DNA from: Bacteroidales bacterium
GTDB lineage: Bacteria; Bacteroidota; Bacteroidia; Bacteroidales; ML635J-15
Direction: 5' to 3'
DNA length: 15,036 bases
Assembly: GCA_028697515.1 (NCBI GenBank)
Contig: JAQVEY010000016.1
Coordinates: 1-15,036, forward strand
The first letter of the stretch is position 1, and every line of letters starts with the position of its first letter. Below are positions 6,727 to 14,423 of the stretch, in pieces. The position numbers and the translations under genes are program-made. The notes under the pieces are model-generated. The model was given only the letters and a program-made list of their open reading frames with translations. It ran no database searches and was not told the DNA's origin.

Positions 6727-8143
6727 ATTTCATATTATCGTTTAAATTTATATCTGTCAACATTGCCAATTCTGTATCATAGCATATCATAAAGTCATAA
6801 TACTCCTCATCTGTTAGTGCTTCTGCGGCTTCTCTGTTTTCCGGTTTACATTCTTTGGTTAATATATTATGTTTAAAATTAGAGTAATGATCTCTTATTG
6901 AGCATGGCATATGATAATTTATTCCCTTGTTTATATTTTGCCATTGACGACCGTTTTTCATAAAATCTGACATCACTGAATCAGCTAAATTCAAATTTCT
7001 TCCATATATATCATATATATTATCCACATAATAAGGAACAAATACACAAGGCATTATATTGCCGTTCCAATCTATATAAAGATATCCACCTTCACTACCA
7101 TAGGCAATGCAACCATTTGATATAATCGCATTATTCCAAAAATCTGCAATAGGGTATTTTTTATTTTTCACTAGTTCTGTCCAAAATTTAAATAGCTCGA
7201 TCCTTTGTTTTGGCGGTACAACGAGATCAAGAGTTTCTCCAGCCTTTCCAATTGGCATCATTTGAAATTGCCACATATATGTCGCACCAATTTCGTTGAA
7301 ATAAAAATCGTAGAAATCTTCTTTTAGTAGTATATCTATGTTTTTACTTGTAGCTGTTACTGAGATACCAAATGGTACTCCATAAGATTGCAAATATTCA
7401 ATACTTTTTTTAATTTTTTTGTAAACTCCAATACCTCTTCTGGCATCTGTTTCATATTCATACCCTTCAACTGAAATTGCAACAGTTACATTTCCAAATC
7501 GCGACATCTTTTCTGCAATGGCAGCATTTATTAAAGTTCCGTTAGTGAACACTAAGAAGAAAACATCAGGATATTTCTCAAATACATCCATGATAGTTTT
7601 GTTATCGCTCTTATACATAAATGGTTCTCCTCCGCTGATAACTATAAATCTACGACAAAAATTATTATATACATCATCAATAATTTTTGTGACATAATTA
7701 AATGGCAATGTTTGTGTCGTTTCGTTATTCGACGATGCATAGCATCCTACACATTGCAAATTGCACTTTTGTGTCGGAGAAATTGCAACAAAACCTGGAG
7801 GATTTAAGCCGTACTTACTTTTATATTCGAAATGACCTTGCCTATACGTTTTAAAATTATCACCATTATGCAGAAAATCGTCTCCTATTAATAATGGTTT
7901 AATCCTTTTTATAAAGTCGTATGAAATATTACCATTGTTTAGGTTATTATTTACTGAATTTAGTGCTGCTGAAATATAATAATATCGAGCCAACTGTACC
8001 TCTGGGGGGTGATTTCCACCATAATTTTTTACCATTTTGTCATAGATGTATTCATCTATCTTTTTTACTGAGAATTGTCTCATTTGTTTTTGCCTTAGCA
8101 CTATTGTAAAAAATTTTTCTACTATTCGATTTTTGTTTGCCAT
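6719..8143 (-). CDS. Radical SAM enzyme with SPASM-like C-terminus
   Basis: A 474-residue radical SAM enzyme. After an N-terminal extension of about 110 residues, the [4Fe-4S] site is CNLQCVGC (Cys127, 131, 134; CX3CX2C). SAM-binding features follow: ISGGEPF (169-175), FTNGTLI (199-205), ISVEGYE (223-229) and TDARRG (232-237). In the C-terminal third, Cys345, Cys366 (in IMPCVFVPY), Cys414 and Cys432 look like ligands for an auxiliary cluster of the SPASM or twitch type. The ATG is preceded by AAGGAAAT, one of the better ribosome sites in this operon. Radical SAM enzymes of this build modify peptides, sugars or lipids. Set between an acyltransferase and a cis-prenyltransferase, a lipid or glycolipid substrate is the likeliest here, but that is inference. 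No small precursor peptide gene is seen alongside. Confidence 0.92.
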   Translation of the reverse strand: MANKNRIVEKFFTIVLRQKQMRQFSVKKIDEYIYDKMVKNYGGNHPPEVQLARYYYISAALNSVNNNLNNGNISYDFIKRIKPLLIGDDFLHNGDNFKTYRQGHFEYKSKYGLNPPGFVAISPTQKCNLQCVGCYASSNNETTQTLPFNYVTKIIDDVYNNFCRRFIVISGGEPFMYKSDNKTIMDVFEKYPDVFFLVFTNGTLINAAIAEKMSRFGNVTVAISVEGYEYETDARRGIGVYKKIKKSIEYLQSYGVPFGISVTATSKNIDILLKEDFYDFYFNEIGATYMWQFQMMPIGKAGETLDLVVPPKQRIELFKFWTELVKNKKYPIADFWNNAIISNGCIAYGSEGGYLYIDWNGNIMPCVFVPYYVDNIYDIYGRNLNLADSVMSDFMKNGRQWQNINKGINYHMPCSIRDHYSNFKHNILTKECKPENREAAEALTDEEYYDFMICYDTELAMLTDINLNDNMKYD

Positions 8144-8165
8144 ATTTCCTTTTTTTTTTATGTTT

Positions 8166-8972
8166 TTAATTTTTCATGCTGTAAACTTTTTCTTTTATTT
8201 GCTGAGCCCATTCATTGTGAGTTTGGTCTTTTGTTAGGTCTTTATAGGAAATCGGGGTGCCTATTACAACTTTTATAGTTTTGTTTTTTTTTCTAAAAAA
8301 CTCATATGGTAGGAGAATTAGCTCAATATTTAAATTGAATTTAAATGCACTTCGAACGATATAAATTAAATAGAATAAAATTGAATTCCTCCCAGAAATA
8401 AATATTGGCACTACGTCCCGTTTACACTCAATTGATTTAGAGATAAAACTCTTTTGCCACACTCCATCTTTAATTTTATAGTTTTCTATTCTTGAAACAA
8501 GCCCTGCAGGAAAATGGGTAATTGCACTCTCTGAGCTGTAAATTTCTTTAACATTCTTTAAATAATCTCTGTTATTGCCTTCAAAAACGTTTACTTTTGC
8601 TAAAAGTGGTTGGAGTTGTGGTATGTAACCAAATACATCATTTCCTATTGCTTTAATTTCCCCATATTTATTTGAAATTATGCCAGTCAATATAAGGCCA
8701 TCCATTACGCCCATAGGGTGATTTGCTACAAAAATACATCTACCAATTTCTGGCAAATTTGACTGTCCTAATACTATTGTTTTTAATTTCATTTCTTTTT
8801 GTAACTGACCAAGGAATTCTGCTCCTAATGAATCTGAGTATTTATTTAGAACTTTGTTAATTTTATTTTCACGTATTATTATTTTTAATATGTAGAGTAG
8901 TGGTCTTGGAATTCGTTTTAATAGTTTTGAGTATCTTTCACTTATGATTTCTTTAATATCTATATATTTCAT
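8166..8972 (-). CDS. Hemolysin-type lysophospholipid acyltransferase (PlsC-like)
   Basis: A 268-residue acyltransferase of the Bacteroidota putative-hemolysin type, expected to move an acyl chain to a hydroxyl group at the membrane. The catalytic motif is NHPMGVMDG (84-92): His85 and Asp91 are separated by five residues, as in this subfamily (NHPxGxxDG), rather than the HX4D of classic PlsC. Further family motifs are FPAGLVSR (154-161) and PIFISGRNS (189-197). An N-terminal amphipathic part (about 20-33) may contact the membrane. Related enzymes act in phospholipid and aminolipid (ornithine or glycine lipid) O-acylation; which applies here cannot be told. It lies 22 bases before the radical SAM gene, and its own leader contains long A-runs on the coding strand. 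Confidence 0.88.
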   Translation of the reverse strand: MKYIDIKEIISERYSKLLKRIPRPLLYILKIIIRENKINKVLNKYSDSLGAEFLGQLQKEMKLKTIVLGQSNLPEIGRCIFVANHPMGVMDGLILTGIISNKYGEIKAIGNDVFGYIPQLQPLLAKVNVFEGNNRDYLKNVKEIYSSESAITHFPAGLVSRIENYKIKDGVWQKSFISKSIECKRDVVPIFISGRNSILFYLIYIVRSAFKFNLNIELILLPYEFFRKKNKTIKVVIGTPISYKDLTKDQTHNEWAQQIKEKVYSMKN

Positions 8973-8984
8973 AATATTGTTATG

Positions 8985-9035
8985 TTTTTTTTTTTTTTTT
9001 TTTGTTTTTTTTTTTAAAACTAATTTTTTTTTTTT
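8985..9035. repeat. Triple poly-T tract (19, 11 and 12 bases) before the acyltransferase
   Basis: On the plus strand there are T-runs at 8985-9003, 9005-9015 and 9024-9035, so the operon's RNA carries three long A-runs between the glycosyltransferase stop (9052) and the acyltransferase start (8972). Runs this long slip easily in replication and in sequencing. The true length could vary between cells, or be an assembly artefact. There is no hairpin, and on the transcribed strand they are A-runs, so this is not a terminator for the operon. Confidence 0.85.
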
Positions 9036-9051
9036 CTATATTGTCTTGATT

Positions 9052-9753
9052 TTAAAGACTAATTGTTTTTCTTATATACTTGATCATAAGTGGAGAGTTT
9101 CGCAAAGCTGTTATCGTGATTTCGAGTACTTCAGTGATGTAATTTCTAGTAGCTCTTAAAAATGTTGCTTTATGATATTTTGTGTAGTGTTTTAGATTTT
9201 TTAAATGTGTAAACTTCATAGTTTTTCCCTCCGCCTTGTAATAAAGGTATAGCAATGTTTCAACTCCAAATCTTGATTTTTTCATCCTATTAATAATTGG
9301 CTCTATATCTGACTTTAAAAGTGCTCTTTCTCCAGTTAATATCTTCATCGGATTTATTGATAATCCCATAATATCAATAGTTGTATACCCCAAAACCATT
9401 AATGACTTCGTTTCTCCTTTCAAAAAAGGATCGAGTATTTGTTGAATGCAATCCAGATCTTTTACTCTATGGTCTGCATCTATAAATATTAAAATCTCAT
9501 TTGTCGCTTTTTTTGCTCCTATTGCCATTGCATAACCTTTTCCCATATTCTTATTAAAATGAAAGTATTTCATAGGTATACTCTTGGATAAATTCCAAAT
9601 CTGCATATCTGTGCTGTCTGTTGACCCATCGTCAATTACCACTATTTCGTCAATCAGTTTTGACTCAGAAATTGTTAAAATTACATTTGCGATTGTTTTC
9701 TCTTCATTATATGCACAAATTATTGCACTTACCATTTGTATTTTAGATTCCAT
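9052..9753 (-). CDS. Family 2 glycosyltransferase (GT-A fold), apparently active copy
   Basis: A 233-residue inverting glycosyltransferase. It has the standard GT2 features: AIICAYNEEKTI (10-21), the nucleotide-binding DDGSTD (41-46), NMGKGYAMAIG (69-79) and the metal-binding IDADHR (91-96) with Asp92 and Asp94. This order resembles dolichyl/polyprenyl-phosphate hexosyltransferases and glucosyl-3-phosphoglycerate synthase-like enzymes. There are no obvious multi-pass membrane helices, so the acceptor is probably met at the inner face of the membrane. It lies 13 bases after a paralogous gene with which it shares the C-terminal pattern PIIxRxKKxxxGxE and YYxxEGK. A polyprenyl phosphate or a lipid headgroup is a plausible acceptor given the neighbours. 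Confidence 0.9.
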   Translation of the reverse strand: MESKIQMVSAIICAYNEEKTIANVILTISESKLIDEIVVIDDGSTDSTDMQIWNLSKSIPMKYFHFNKNMGKGYAMAIGAKKATNEILIFIDADHRVKDLDCIQQILDPFLKGETKSLMVLGYTTIDIMGLSINPMKILTGERALLKSDIEPIINRMKKSRFGVETLLYLYYKAEGKTMKFTHLKNLKHYTKYHKATFLRATRNYITEVLEITITALRNSPLMIKYIRKTISL

Positions 9754-9766
9754 ATTACTTTATTTT

Positions 9767-10423
9767 TTATTTTATATTTAGATAAAAATTACTGTATGCT
9801 TTTTGCAAATATTTCTGCTCGGAATTAAAAAGTTCTGTTTCCTGTTTTGAAAGCCTTCGATCATTAAAATATGATTGCTGCTTTATACCCTCCAGCATGA
9901 TGCATTTTACTTTTTTACCTTCCATCTGGTAATATAGATTTATAAATAACTCAGTGCCACCTTTTTGTTTTTTGATTCTGTCAATAATTGGTAGTATATT
10001 GTACTTCTGAAAACATCTCATTACTGCAAATGATTTATTCGGATTCCTACTGTAATCAATTAGTGATGCTTTCGGCTGTCCAATTATCATATCTACTTCT
10101 TTATTTCGAACTGGTATTATCATTTTTTCGAAATGATGGTCGCTGATTTTAGTATAACTTGCATCAATAAACAGTATTGTTTCTCCAAAACTCCGCTCTA
10201 CACCAGTAGCTAATGCATGTCCAATTCCTTCATTTTCTGGTATTAAGAAATACTTAAAATCATAGTGATTACATAATCTTTTTATAGCAAGTTCAGTTTT
10301 GTCCGTTGACCCTGAGTTTATTACTATAACCTCGTCGAAGTAATAATCCACTGCTCTTATAACAATACTGCGTATTGTTCTTTCATTATTATGTGCATAA
10401 ATTATAGCACTCAAATTTGTCAT
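9767..10423 (-). CDS. Family 2 glycosyltransferase paralog with lost acidic motifs
   Basis: A 218-residue protein of the GT2 fold, clearly a duplicate of the next gene: both share AIIxAxNxExTI, the YY-EGK-K segment and PII-R-KK. The catalytic signature has decayed. The pair that is DD in the neighbour (DDGSTD) is NS here (INSGSTD, 35-41), the metal motif DAD is DAS (87-89), and NMGKGYA becomes NEGIGHA. Loss of the nucleotide-binding and metal-binding acids suggests it no longer transfers sugar in the usual way. It may act as a partner subunit, as some inactive paralogs do. It overlaps the patatin gene by four bases (ATGA), which suggests coupled translation and that the gene is kept rather than decaying. 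The frame is intact. Confidence 0.85.
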   Translation of the reverse strand: MTNLSAIIYAHNNERTIRSIVIRAVDYYFDEVIVINSGSTDKTELAIKRLCNHYDFKYFLIPENEGIGHALATGVERSFGETILFIDASYTKISDHHFEKMIIPVRNKEVDMIIGQPKASLIDYSRNPNKSFAVMRCFQKYNILPIIDRIKKQKGGTELFINLYYQMEGKKVKCIMLEGIKQQSYFNDRRLSKQETELFNSEQKYLQKAYSNFYLNIK

Positions 10424-11334
10424 AACTTTGTTTCTTTATTATTGAATTCTTTGATACACAATGCGGCCGCATGTCTGCCAACCTCTATTATTTCGTTCGA
10501 CCTATGAAAATCATACGATCTTGCTGTCGCAACAGGGATGTTTATTATTATATCGGGTTTTGTTATTTCTAATGATAGATCAGATATTCTTTCGAGCATT
10601 GTTGAACTTGCCAACTGAATGAGAGTGTAATACCCCTGGCTCTGTTTGTCTCCAATATCTATGAAGTCTAAGATTTTATTCCTGAGACTGATGCTCAAAT
10701 TACGATTCTTTAAACTCCCTTCAAAGAACCCGTTCCGTTTCCTTTTCGTAAGATTAGGCATTTGTCCTTTCAATTCGTTAATTTCATCACTGTAGTACAG
10801 ATTTACCGCTACAAGAATATCTCCTTCATTTCGCTTAACTCGATTCACTGGAATAGGATTTATAATACCACCATCGACCAAAATTTTATTATTAATTACC
10901 GCAGGTGTTATAATACTTGGAATTGCTATTGAAGCGCGAGTAGCGTCATAAAAACTTCCTGAGGTAAAAACGACTTCTTTGCGATTAATTATATCTGTTG
11001 CAATTGCTGAATACGGGATATTCATTTCTTCAATATTCATATCAGGAATGAATGTTTTCATTTTACTTATAACTTTATTGCATTTTAAAAGGCCATTTGT
11101 ACCTATTGTAAAGTCCATTAAGTTGTAAACATCCCGTTTATTTAAAGTACAAACCCAATTTGCTAATGAATCTAATTCGCCCATTGCAAACACACCTCCA
11201 ATTAAGGATCCTATAGAAGTGCCGCTCACTGAGGTAATTTCAAAGCCTTGCGAATTCAATTCCTCAATTACACCTATGTGTGCTAGTCCTCTTGCCCCCC
11301 CACTTCCTAACGCTAACGCTACTTTTTGCTTCAT
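10420..11334 (-). CDS. Patatin-like phospholipase/lipase (RssA-like)
   Basis: A 304-residue patatin-domain serine hydrolase. The oxyanion-hole loop GSGGARG (10-16), the nucleophile elbow GTSIG (38-42, Ser40) and the dyad aspartate in VDGGIINP (153-160, Asp154) are all present, so it should cleave acyl esters or thioesters. It resembles short bacterial RssA/NTE-type patatins, with no signal peptide or membrane helix. The last 110 residues or so are less conserved and may bind the substrate. It lies 15 bases after the ketoacyl synthase gene and overlaps the degenerate glycosyltransferase. In the operon it could release a lipid product, recycle misformed lipids or supply lysolipid to the acyltransferase. 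Confidence 0.92.
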   Translation of the reverse strand: MKQKVALALGSGGARGLAHIGVIEELNSQGFEITSVSGTSIGSLIGGVFAMGELDSLANWVCTLNKRDVYNLMDFTIGTNGLLKCNKVISKMKTFIPDMNIEEMNIPYSAIATDIINRKEVVFTSGSFYDATRASIAIPSIITPAVINNKILVDGGIINPIPVNRVKRNEGDILVAVNLYYSDEINELKGQMPNLTKRKRNGFFEGSLKNRNLSISLRNKILDFIDIGDKQSQGYYTLIQLASSTMLERISDLSLEITKPDIIINIPVATARSYDFHRSNEIIEVGRHAAALCIKEFNNKETKL

Positions 11335-11349
11335 AATATTTATGTTTTT

Positions 11350-12297
11350 TTATATTTTTTTTAGTAAAACTGCGCCACTCGAATACCCCCCACCAAATAC
11401 CGATATAGCTATTAAATCATCTTTATTAAAACATTCCCAATTCTGGGCTAACACTATTGCGGTACTAGCAGATCCAGTATTTCCATATTGATGGATATTG
11501 GTCAATACTGATATTGATGGCGTTTTAAGTTCGTTTCTCACATAATCAATTATCCTTGAATTTGCTTGATGGGGAATTAAATAATCCAAATCTTCAGTTG
11601 TTAAATTATTTTGCGAAAGAATATCTTTTGTCTCCTTCAACATATACTTACACGCTTGTTGAAAAACATCATTACCAATGTTCATTTCCAACCCACCATT
11701 TGTTGGTATCAAATTTACAGCTTCAATGCTTCTTCCTATATTTCCCAATCCTGTAGTGTTTACATCCAACACTAATAAATCATCTTTTGTTAAATTCTCC
11801 ATGGTAATGACAACCGCTGCGGCTCCATCACCCCACAAAAAGCCAGATTTTTTATTACTGGGATCACTATAAAGGCTGTTGTTTTCAGAAGTTACTATCA
11901 ATGCTTTAGTTGCTTTTCCCTTTGCAAAATAACAATCTACTATTTCTATTGCATTTACAAATGATGAACATGCTGAGTCAATTGTAAAACATTTTGCATT
12001 TGAAATTTTAAATGTCTTTTGAACTACATGTGATATTGTGCTAACTGTATCAAATGGGGTATATGTCGCACCTATTATTAGGTCTATTTCTTCAATTTTA
12101 AATGGCAATTTTTCTTTGGAAGACTTTACAGCCTCTATCGCCATTGTATTTGTATTCTCTTCTGAACTTGTCCATCTGCGTGTACTTATCCCACATTTTG
12201 TTAAAATTTCATTATCTTGTATTCCACATTTTCTAAAAAATAGCTTATTCGATACGATTGTATCAGGCACATAATATGAAGCTAAATTGATAATCAT
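11350..12297 (-). CDS. 3-oxoacyl-ACP synthase III family protein (FabH-like ketosynthase)
   Basis: A 315-residue thiolase-fold condensing enzyme of the KAS III type. The complete triad is visible: Cys110 in DSACSSF, His243 in PHQAN and Asn273 in YGNTGSAS, nearly the same positions as in E. coli FabH (112, 244, 274). WGDGAAAVV (155-163) and the C-terminal FGGGYSSGAV (301-310) are family landmarks. Enzymes of this group prime fatty acid synthesis or join an acyl group to a second substrate in secondary lipid pathways. The gene is not next to fatty acid synthesis genes, which favours the second role. It has a longer leader (109 bases) than the rest of the operon, and that leader carries a copy of the repeated motif at 12363-12383, so it may have its own control point. 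Confidence 0.92.
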   Translation of the reverse strand: MIINLASYYVPDTIVSNKLFFRKCGIQDNEILTKCGISTRRWTSSEENTNTMAIEAVKSSKEKLPFKIEEIDLIIGATYTPFDTVSTISHVVQKTFKISNAKCFTIDSACSSFVNAIEIVDCYFAKGKATKALIVTSENNSLYSDPSNKKSGFLWGDGAAAVVITMENLTKDDLLVLDVNTTGLGNIGRSIEAVNLIPTNGGLEMNIGNDVFQQACKYMLKETKDILSQNNLTTEDLDYLIPHQANSRIIDYVRNELKTPSISVLTNIHQYGNTGSASTAIVLAQNWECFNKDDLIAISVFGGGYSSGAVLLKKI

Positions 12298-12362
12298 TAA
12301 TTGATTTATTTATGCGTTTGTGTTTATAAATTTTTTTAAACCCTATTATATTACTTATTAAA

Positions 12363-12383
12363 TTTGTACTTATATCGTTTTTA
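12363..12383 (-). promoter_or_regulatory. Repeated regulatory motif, copy 3 (before the KAS III gene)
   Basis: Plus-strand core TTGTACTTATATCGTTT at 12364-12380 differs from copy 2 at two of 17 positions (both A to T). It is 66 bases upstream of the ATG at 12297, in the largest gap of the operon. It may let the second half of the operon respond to the same regulator. Confidence 0.5.
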
Positions 12384-12406
12384 AGTCAACTTCAGTATAA
12401 AAAAAA

Positions 12407-13222
12407 TTATCCAGGAGAATCCGGCTCTTTTGTAAAATCACGTAGTATAAGCTTTTCTGTGTTTTTGGGAAAGTGACTAAATAGCCAGACTGATAACTTT
12501 CCCTTTACAGTTAATAGTATTTTCTCCTTCCTTAATATCGTTGCTTTCCTAATTTTTAATGCGACCTCCTCACTTGTCATCATTTTTTCTTCAATTCTAG
12601 GTATGAATTCTTGTGGTAGTCCAAACTTATTTAATGCACTTTTGCGAATATTTGTATTCGTAAAACCGGGATGAACAATCAATATGTGCAATTTATTATT
12701 CCTATTTTCTAAACGTAATGTTTCAAAAAACCCGTTCAAAGCATGTTTAGATGCACAATATCCTGTTCGTCCCGGCAATGGAGTTAACCCTGCAATTGAT
12801 GATATATTTACAATACTACCTTTTTGCTGCAATATATGTGGTAGCGCATATTTCGTACAATATATTGCACCATAAAAATTGGTATCCATGAGTTCCTTTA
12901 TAACTATCAAATCTAATTCTTCGAATCGTGCTCGCATTGAGATTCCAGCATTGTTTATTAAAATATCAATTTTCCCACAAAACTTGAGTGTTTGATTTAT
13001 TAAATTTTCGCATTCATTAACTACTCTAACATCAGTTTTTACATAATATGCAGTTCCCCCAGACGCATTTATGTCTGTGCAAACGACTTTAAGGTTTTCA
13101 ACAGTCCTTGCTGCTAAAATTATTATTGCTCCTTGTGAGGCAAACTCATAAGCAACAGCTTTTCCAATTCCTGAGGTTGCACCAGTAACTATTACAACTT
13201 TACCATTTAAAGCTTTTTTCAT
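12407..13222 (-). CDS. Short-chain dehydrogenase/reductase (SDR)
   Basis: A 271-residue classical SDR that should reduce a ketone or oxidise an alcohol with NAD(P). It has TGATSGIG (13-20) for the cofactor, NNAG (90-93), and the catalytic Ser142, Tyr155 and Lys159 (YCASK), with the usual 13-residue spacing from Ser to Tyr. AART at 37-40 after strand 2 may favour NADP, but this is weak evidence. The C-terminal part (about 240-262) has a hydrophobic stretch with VWLFSHFP, like membrane-associated DHRS7-type members that act on lipids. In the operon it is well placed to reduce a beta-keto product of the KAS III enzyme, or a keto-sphingoid-like base. It lies 16 bases after the GNAT-like gene. Confidence 0.92.
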   Translation of the reverse strand: MKKALNGKVVIVTGATSGIGKAVAYEFASQGAIIILAARTVENLKVVCTDINASGGTAYYVKTDVRVVNECENLINQTLKFCGKIDILINNAGISMRARFEELDLIVIKELMDTNFYGAIYCTKYALPHILQQKGSIVNISSIAGLTPLPGRTGYCASKHALNGFFETLRLENRNNKLHILIVHPGFTNTNIRKSALNKFGLPQEFIPRIEEKMMTSEEVALKIRKATILRKEKILLTVKGKLSVWLFSHFPKNTEKLILRDFTKEPDSPG

Positions 13223-13238
13223 TTTGTTTTACTTTTTA

Positions 13239-14375
13239 TCATGCATTATATTCCATTTTCTTTATATAGCACCTGCTGCGTTTATGTTGTCTATAGTCAA
13301 ATTTTTTCCATAGATTTTGTACTTGTGTATTGCTTTCTGTCTCTTTGTTCGTTTCAATATTAGTTATCCCATTTCTTTGAAAAGCACCTATAAGCTCATT
13401 AAAAATAATACCATTTACTCCTTTATTTTTATAATTTTCTTCTATTGCTATTAATAAAGTGTCAACAGTATCATTATGTTTCAATGCCTTATGTATTCTA
13501 AAAATCCCAAAAGGATATAAGTAGCCATTTGATTTTTTTATTGCTCTGGATAATGATGGTAAGCATATTCCAAACCCAACCAATTTTTGAGTTGAGTCAA
13601 CTACAAGACATACAAAATCAAGCCTTAGTAACCTAAGATAGTTATCCACTATTTTATCAACTTGTATTTCATTAAATCCATTAAATCCATAGCTATTTAC
13701 ATATTCTTTATTCAACATTTCAAATATTGCATCAGTATAGTTTAGAAGATCATTTTTTGATTTTAGCTCCAAAACGCTGAGATTGTATCGTTTCTTAATT
13801 ATTGTTGCCCCATTTACATATTTTTCCGGTATAGAATCTGGAACTTTAACATTATATTCTACCCAGTCAGTTTCTTTTTTATATCCACATTTCTCAATCA
13901 TTTGACCATAATATTGGTAATTATAGTTTGAATATATTGTAGGTGTTTCAGTAAAACCTTCAATTAATACTCCTGAACGATCAAATGTTGTAAAACCCAT
14001 TGGGCCTATAATGTATTCTACACCATTAATCGAACCCCAATCATCTACAACTTGCATTAATTTACTAATTACTTCTTCGTCATTATAAAAATCCAGCCAC
14101 CCAAATTTTAAATATCTTTTTTTCTGGTTTGTATTATAAGCAACATCAATTATTCCAGCAACTCTTCCAACTACTGTGCGATTTTTAATGGCTAGCCAGT
14201 ATTTCACTTCGCAAAACTCCAACATGGGATTGGTTATTATGCTGTGATTTGCCAGTTCCTCATTTTGCAATGCTGGTATATAATTCTTTTCGTGTTTATA
14301 CAGGCTTCGGGGAAAATTTATAAATAATTTCAAATCCCTTTTAGTAATAACTTCAACAATACTTATTTTTTCCAT
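13239..14375 (-). CDS. GNAT-like acyltransferase, YghO type
   Basis: About 378 residues, a two-part protein: an N-terminal region (to about 190) with NFPRSLYKHEKNYIP and the conserved GPMGFTTFDRSGVL (near 124), and a C-terminal GNAT-like domain ending in NLWKKFDYRQHKRSRCYIKK. This layout recalls the E. coli YghO family, which from memory is related to the bacterial ceramide synthase (an N-acyltransferase) of Caulobacter. If so it would attach an acyl chain to the amine of a long-chain base or aminolipid; that is inference and no serine palmitoyltransferase gene is in view. A TTG six bases earlier (14381) keeps the frame, but the ATG at 14375 is the more natural start. A copy of the repeated motif lies seven bases upstream of it. 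Confidence 0.75.
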   Translation of the reverse strand: MEKISIVEVITKRDLKLFINFPRSLYKHEKNYIPALQNEELANHSIITNPMLEFCEVKYWLAIKNRTVVGRVAGIIDVAYNTNQKKRYLKFGWLDFYNDEEVISKLMQVVDDWGSINGVEYIIGPMGFTTFDRSGVLIEGFTETPTIYSNYNYQYYGQMIEKCGYKKETDWVEYNVKVPDSIPEKYVNGATIIKKRYNLSVLELKSKNDLLNYTDAIFEMLNKEYVNSYGFNGFNEIQVDKIVDNYLRLLRLDFVCLVVDSTQKLVGFGICLPSLSRAIKKSNGYLYPFGIFRIHKALKHNDTVDTLLIAIEENYKNKGVNGIIFNELIGAFQRNGITNIETNKETESNTQVQNLWKKFDYRQHKRSRCYIKKMEYNA

Positions 14376-14381
14376 ATTCAA

Positions 14382-14402
14382 ATTGTACTAAAATCGTTTA
14401 AT
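14382..14402 (-). promoter_or_regulatory. Repeated regulatory motif, copy 2 (before the GNAT-like gene)
   Basis: Plus-strand core TTGTACTAAAATCGTTT at 14383-14399. On the coding strand this is AAACGATTTTAGTACAA, ending seven bases before the ATG at 14375. It lies in the 48 bases between the TetR gene and the GNAT-like gene. It is not palindromic. Confidence 0.55.
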
Positions 14403-14423
14403 AGTCAGATTCGGTTAAAAAAA

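Noticed and set aside
6730..6746. ATTATCGTTTAAATTT near the end of the radical SAM gene as a fourth copy of the regulatory motif
   Set aside because: Only ATCGTTT is shared; the TTGTNCT half is absent and the site lies inside coding sequence.
8985..9035. T-runs as a terminator
   Set aside because: No GC-rich stem precedes them, and the operon is read from the other strand, where they are A-runs.
11350..12297. OleA/long-chain olefin pathway
   Set aside because: KAS III plus SDR could suggest OleA and OleD, but no OleB hydrolase or OleC ligase is present and the motifs are as close to FabH.
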